From SIG588 sp045533175 (GTDB taxonomy: Bacteria; Bacillota; Clostridia; Oscillospirales; Acutalibacteraceae), in assembly GCA_045533175.1 (NCBI GenBank), contig JAZSHJ010000083.1:1-8861 (forward strand): a stretch of 8,861 nucleotides of DNA. The letters run 5' to 3'. Positions 5,793-8,861 of the stretch are shown here, piece by piece. The translations under genes were made by a program, and so were the position numbers. Each line of letters starts with the position of its first letter. Within the stretch, counting starts at the first letter, position 1. The notes below the pieces were generated by a model. The model made no database searches. It had not been told where the DNA came from and worked only from the letters and a program-made list of their open reading frames with translations.

Positions 5793-7319
5793 ATGGATTT
5801 TCGTGCAACGGAAAAGACCGTTTCCGTATGTGAAACGGTCGTCAAAGCAGTATCGGAACAACCGGTGGATGGGGATTTCATTTTGCCGGAGTATTGCCCC
5901 GATGTGGCTACGGTGTTGAAATGCCACATGTCTGCGGTAATACAAAATCGTCAGTTAAGCGGGGATCGCTTCATGGTGGACGGTACGGTTTTGCTGAGTG
6001 TGTTGTATCTGGATGAGGAACGCCGCTGTGTGCGGACGTGCGAGTTTTCTCAACCGTTCAGCACCGCGTTTTCTCTGCCGCCGCTGTCCCCGCAGGCGTT
6101 TTTCTCGCTACACGTTCACAACGATTACGTGAACTGCCGTGCGGTAGGGCCGCGTCGTTTGGATATCCACGGTGCGTTCAGCGTTCAACTTACCGTGAAA
6201 GCGGCGGCCGAAAAGGCACTTATCACCGCGGTGCAGGGGGACGGGGTACATACCCGCTGTGTAGCGCTGACTCACACCGTTCCCGCGGCGTTTCAAGAAA
6301 AGTCGTTCACCGTCAATGAGGTGATGGAACTTTCGGACGGGCATCACCCTGCCGAAGCGGTGCTTTACACCACCGTAACGCCGCTTGTTAGCGATTGCAA
6401 AGTGTTGTTGAACAAGGCAATCATAAAAGGCGTGTTGCGCGTATATGTGCTGTATTTGATCGATGTGCAAAACGGAGCCACCGAGGTCGCCGAAGCCGAA
6501 ATTCCTTTCAGCCAGATTGTGGATATGGAAGGGTTGAGCGAAGAGTGGGTGTGCGATGCCACCGCTACGCTGACGGCGTCGGAGGTGCGTATTGATGCGT
6601 CCCAAAGCGGCGAGGCGGTGCGTCTGGCGGTGACGGCTAAGGTTTTGTGCGGATTGTACGGGTGGCGTCACGAATGTGTGGAAACGGTGTGTGATGCGTA
6701 TTCTTCGCATTGCCCGCTAACAACCGAAACGCAATGCGTACAGGTGAAAACGCTGCATGGCGTGCGGCGCGACGAGCAAACGGTGCGGTATACTTGCGAG
6801 TTGCCCGCCTCGGATGTGCAAGAGATACTGGGGTTGTGGTGCCGGCCGGTTTCGGTCGGTATGGTCAGCGATGGGGAAAAAGCCGCTTTGGACGGTCGCC
6901 TTATGTGGTGTATGCTGGTGCAGGACAGCCATGGCGAAGTGTCGTATTTTGAACGGACAGAACCGTTTTCCTTACCCTATACCGACGGTGGTTTTGATGC
7001 CCATCCCGACGTGCAGGTGTGCCACACCGATTATCAAACCGTCGGCGGTGGCAAAATGGAGTTGCACACGGTGTTGTCGGTAACACGGCGGTGCGAAACG
7101 GTGGTGGATCATACGGTGTTAAGCGGTGTGGTTGCGGATGAAGCCGCTGCCTATCCACCGGATAAAGCAGCGCTGAAGATCGTGTATGCCGAAGAGGGAG
7201 AGTCCCTGTGGGAGATCGCCCGCCGCAGTCGCACGGCGGTGGAAACCATTATGGAGGAAAATCATCTGACAGGCGACGTGTTGGCGGCAGATACCATGCT
7301 GTTGATTCCGTTGCGTTAA
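5793..7319 (+). CDS. sipL: SipL-like SpoIVA-interacting spore coat protein (SPOCS + LysM)
   Basis: In clostridia SipL binds SpoIVA through its LysM domain and is needed to localise the coat around the forespore; SpoVID plays a comparable part in bacilli. The 508 residues show the SPOCS/DUF3794 pattern: EQPVDGDFILPEYCPDVATV (22-41) opens the first copy (to about 110). A second copy at about 190-285 includes KAIIKGVLRVYVLYLID (208-224) and the hallmark EAEIPFSQIVDMEG (234-247). A degenerate third lies at about 335-435. The last 48 residues are a LysM domain (about 461-508) beginning LKIVYAEEGESLWEIAR and ending in LLIPLR. There is no signal peptide, as expected for a mother-cell cytoplasmic protein. 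AAGGAG at 5779-5784 is 8 bases before the ATG. It has its own sigma-E-like promoter and lies directly after spoVM. Some DUF3794-LysM paralogues are only called LysM domain proteins, but length and context favour SipL. Confidence 0.88.
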   Translation: MDFRATEKTVSVCETVVKAVSEQPVDGDFILPEYCPDVATVLKCHMSAVIQNRQLSGDRFMVDGTVLLSVLYLDEERRCVRTCEFSQPFSTAFSLPPLSPQAFFSLHVHNDYVNCRAVGPRRLDIHGAFSVQLTVKAAAEKALITAVQGDGVHTRCVALTHTVPAAFQEKSFTVNEVMELSDGHHPAEAVLYTTVTPLVSDCKVLLNKAIIKGVLRVYVLYLIDVQNGATEVAEAEIPFSQIVDMEGLSEEWVCDATATLTASEVRIDASQSGEAVRLAVTAKVLCGLYGWRHECVETVCDAYSSHCPLTTETQCVQVKTLHGVRRDEQTVRYTCELPASDVQEILGLWCRPVSVGMVSDGEKAALDGRLMWCMLVQDSHGEVSYFERTEPFSLPYTDGGFDAHPDVQVCHTDYQTVGGGKMELHTVLSVTRRCETVVDHTVLSGVVADEAAAYPPDKAALKIVYAEEGESLWEIARRSRTAVETIMEENHLTGDVLAADTMLLIPLR

Positions 7320-7324
7320 CAAAC

Positions 7325-7363
7325 AAAGATCCGTGGGGTGCTTTTGCATTGCCACGGATCTTT
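7325..7363. terminator. Bidirectional terminator between convergent genes
   Basis: Perfect 12-bp inverted repeat AAAGATCCGTGG (7325-7336) and CCACGGATCTTT (7352-7363), with a 15-base loop that may add a few pairs (GTGC / GCAT). It starts 5 bases after the sipL stop. Its right arm contains two bases of the stop codon of the minus-strand gene, so that gene ends inside the hairpin. T-rich tracts are modest on both sides. Confidence 0.78.
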
Positions 7364-8147
7364 AGTTGCTTTTAAGGGACAGGTTGTGGTTGTCGGGTTG
7401 CAATTCGGTGATGTTTTTCCAATATTTTTTCGGCATTAACTGTTGTCGCAGTTTGGGGTTCAGGCGCTCCTTTATGGCGATGGTATCGTAAAACGTTTTC
7501 CACAACCGACGCAAGGCAAGTTCCCCTTCCGACAGCGCGGGAACGGTTATCCCTTCGGTGGAAACCAGTACCCAGCCGTGTCGGTCGTATACCCCCGCCA
7601 TGCCGTGCGTTTTATCATGGATTAAAAACGGATGCGCATTCATGCGCGCGGAAAAGTGCGGCATGATAAGTGGTAAGACCATGTGTTCGGGTGTGATCTC
7701 GGCATAATACAAATGCCCTTCCACTTCTGAAAATCGCACAAATTCGGTGAGAAACGAAGCTTCCCGCCCCGTGATGGCACATAGTTTATCAATGGCCAAA
7801 ACGGTGGGGTGGGTGAGCATTTGATGAATACGTTCGCCTTCTTTCATCCCCAAACGAATATAGCGGTAGATGACGGTGTCCTTTTCTTCGCTGTTGTGTA
7901 AAAACGCTTGCCATATTTTGCGGTAACCGAGCGTCCCCATGCGGCGGCGCACACCCGCGATCACACGGGCGGTGTGTTGTTGGTCAGTAGTAACCTCTTT
8001 GTAACGGTGTCCCAGTTGCGGTTGATAACATCCCGCCACATCCAACCCTTGCGGTGGCGGGGAATAGGAATAGGAATCAAACACCGCCGATAAAACCCCC
8101 TCCAACGTGCCGTCGTGCAGGAGAATCAAAGTTGACCCGTCAGACAT
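7362..8147 (-). CDS. DUF4130 / TIGR03915 family protein, partner of a radical SAM protein
   Basis: This 261-residue protein is of the family labelled probable DNA metabolism protein (DUF4130). Members are paired with the TIGR03916 radical SAM protein, encoded just upstream here. About forty percent are fused to a uracil-DNA glycosylase-like domain, as I recall the family description; this one is not fused. The biochemical role is unknown. Recognisable family stretches are YRYIRLGMKEG (94-104), FVRFSEVEGHLYYAEITPEH (136-155), LIMPHFSARMNAHPFLIHDK (160-179) and LWKTFYDTIAIKERLNPKLR (215-234), then MPKKYWKNITE near the end. No signal peptide or membrane segment is seen, so it is cytoplasmic. The start ATG 8145-8147 is set by AAAGGA (8157-8162, minus strand) with a 9-base gap; the longer in-frame reading to 8318 is coding sequence of the upstream gene. 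It overlaps that gene by 22 bases, so translation is probably coupled. Confidence 0.87.
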   Translation of the reverse strand: MSDGSTLILLHDGTLEGVLSAVFDSYSYSPPPQGLDVAGCYQPQLGHRYKEVTTDQQHTARVIAGVRRRMGTLGYRKIWQAFLHNSEEKDTVIYRYIRLGMKEGERIHQMLTHPTVLAIDKLCAITGREASFLTEFVRFSEVEGHLYYAEITPEHMVLPLIMPHFSARMNAHPFLIHDKTHGMAGVYDRHGWVLVSTEGITVPALSEGELALRRLWKTFYDTIAIKERLNPKLRQQLMPKKYWKNITELQPDNHNLSLKSN

Positions 8148-8861
8148 TGTATCACATCCTTTCTTTTGGGCAACATGGATGGTGTGTCGAACCAGGATAA
8201 TTGCTGAACGGTGGGATCGGCCGGCAAGCGGTCGGGGTGCAAGGCGGCCGATGCGGTTAAATGGCGGTAAATAACGTCGGGGTGAAACACAATTCCTTCC
8301 TGCATATGCCCATCGCAAGTGATGAAAAAAGCTGCCCTCTTCAGCACGACCCCCAACTTTTTCAGATCTTCAAACCGCAAGTGTCCCGCCCGTCGTGCGG
8401 TGAGAATGCGCCCTGCCGAGCGCACACCGATGCCCGGTACACGTAACAACAATTCTTTCGGCGCACGATTGATCTCCACAGGAAAGTGTTCCAAATTTCG
8501 CAACGCCCATTGGCATTTCGGATCCAGCAACGGATCAAGCGAGGGATGCTGTTCGTCGAGTAATTCATTCACCGAAAATCCGTAAAATCGCAACAACCAA
8601 TCGGTCTGATACAAACGGTGTTCCCGCAACAGCGGCGTCGGGCGGTCGGCGGGGATCAGCGCCGCGTTACCCACGGGAATATAGGCCGAAAAAAACACCC
8701 GTTTTAAACGGTAGGTCTTATATAAGCTTTCCGATAACCGCATGATCTGAAAATCCGTTTCTCCGCTGGCACCCACGATCATTTGGGTGCTTTGTCCCGC
8801 GGGGGAAAACGGGGTGGCGTGTCGATAAGTCGGAGGCCAAGCGGTCTTAGGAAGACAAATT
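8126..8861 (-). CDS. Radical SAM protein with helix-hairpin-helix end (TIGR03916), partial
   Basis: The C-terminal 244 residues are visible and the frame is open through the right edge, so the gene is cut by the window, not broken. The family is described as a putative DNA modification/repair radical SAM protein of about 400 residues. Its CxxxCxxC cluster motif should lie upstream of the window and cannot be confirmed. Visible family marks are FSPAGQSTQMIVGASGETD, which in radical SAM proteins forms late strands of the barrel, and KRVFFSAYIPVGNAA with HRLYQTDWLLRFYGF. A helix-hairpin-helix segment follows, with LLLRVPGIGVRSAGRILTAR and then LKKLGVVLKRAAFFITCDG. The PGIG hairpin is a standard non-specific DNA-binding element, supporting a nucleic acid substrate (inference). 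An internal ATG at 8782 is not the start, because family sequence continues upstream. It overlaps the DUF4130 gene by 22 bases; the promoter is outside the window. Confidence 0.9.
   Translation of the reverse strand, partial: ICLPKTAWPPTYRHATPFSPAGQSTQMIVGASGETDFQIMRLSESLYKTYRLKRVFFSAYIPVGNAALIPADRPTPLLREHRLYQTDWLLRFYGFSVNELLDEQHPSLDPLLDPKCQWALRNLEHFPVEINRAPKELLLRVPGIGVRSAGRILTARRAGHLRFEDLKKLGVVLKRAAFFITCDGHMQEGIVFHPDVIYRHLTASAALHPDRLPADPTVQQLSWFDTPSMLPKRKDVIQCLTGQL
8157..8162 (-). promoter_or_regulatory. Ribosome binding site deciding the DUF4130 gene start
   Basis: On the minus strand AAAGGA lies 9 bases before ATG (8147-8145). It is inside the coding sequence of the upstream radical SAM gene and supports the short 261-residue form over longer readings. 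Confidence 0.75.

Noticed and set aside
5284..5808. A 174-residue open frame on the minus strand across the sporulation spacer
   Set aside because: It crosses the spoVM terminator, the sipL promoter and both small plus-strand genes. The translation is low in structure and resembles no family.
8148..8318. N-terminal extension of the DUF4130 protein by 57 residues
   Set aside because: This sequence is the C-terminal coding part of the radical SAM gene in another frame. The ribosome binding site and family N-terminus both point to ATG 8147-8145.

Overview
The window reads as chromosomal DNA of an endospore-forming Firmicute, most likely a clostridial (Oscillospiraceae/Ruminococcaceae-like) anaerobe of moderate GC. 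The clues are the order rsmB-rlmN-prpC-prkC-rsgA followed by spoVM (the Bacillus subtilis order, without rpe and thiN), a SipL-type spore coat protein, strong AAGGAGG-like ribosome binding sites, and a PASTA kinase ending in a Thr-rich tail. No mobile element, CRISPR array, tRNA or rRNA was found.

Region 1 (1-5258, + strand) is the end of a tightly packed translation and signalling operon. It holds the 3' end of rsmB (16S rRNA m5C methyltransferase), rlmN (23S A2503 radical SAM methyltransferase), a PP2C phosphatase (prpC), a transmembrane Ser/Thr kinase with three PASTA repeats (prkC), and the ribosome-assembly GTPase rsgA. Stops and starts overlap or nearly touch, and a strong hairpin terminator closes the unit. 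PrpC and PrkC form the usual phosphatase/kinase pair.

Region 2 (5259-7363, + strand) is a compact sporulation locus. After a spacer with small hairpins and a possible promoter come two genes too short for ordinary gene callers: a 50-residue, two-helix membrane protein (5432-5584) and a 29-residue SpoVM homologue (5599-5688). A terminator follows, then a well-formed sigma-E-like promoter, then sipL (SPOCS/DUF3794 domains plus C-terminal LysM). SpoVM and SipL both act with SpoIVA to anchor the coat on the forespore surface, so their adjacency makes functional sense. The two-helix protein is the least explained gene here.

Region 3 (7362-8861, - strand) converges on sipL across a shared perfect inverted repeat. 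It carries a two-gene unit: a radical SAM protein with a helix-hairpin-helix end (TIGR03916 type, cut by the window edge) overlapping by 22 bases a DUF4130/TIGR03915 protein. This pair is widespread, suspected to act in DNA repair or modification, and to my knowledge has no demonstrated reaction. It is the best candidate for an uncharacterised system in this window.
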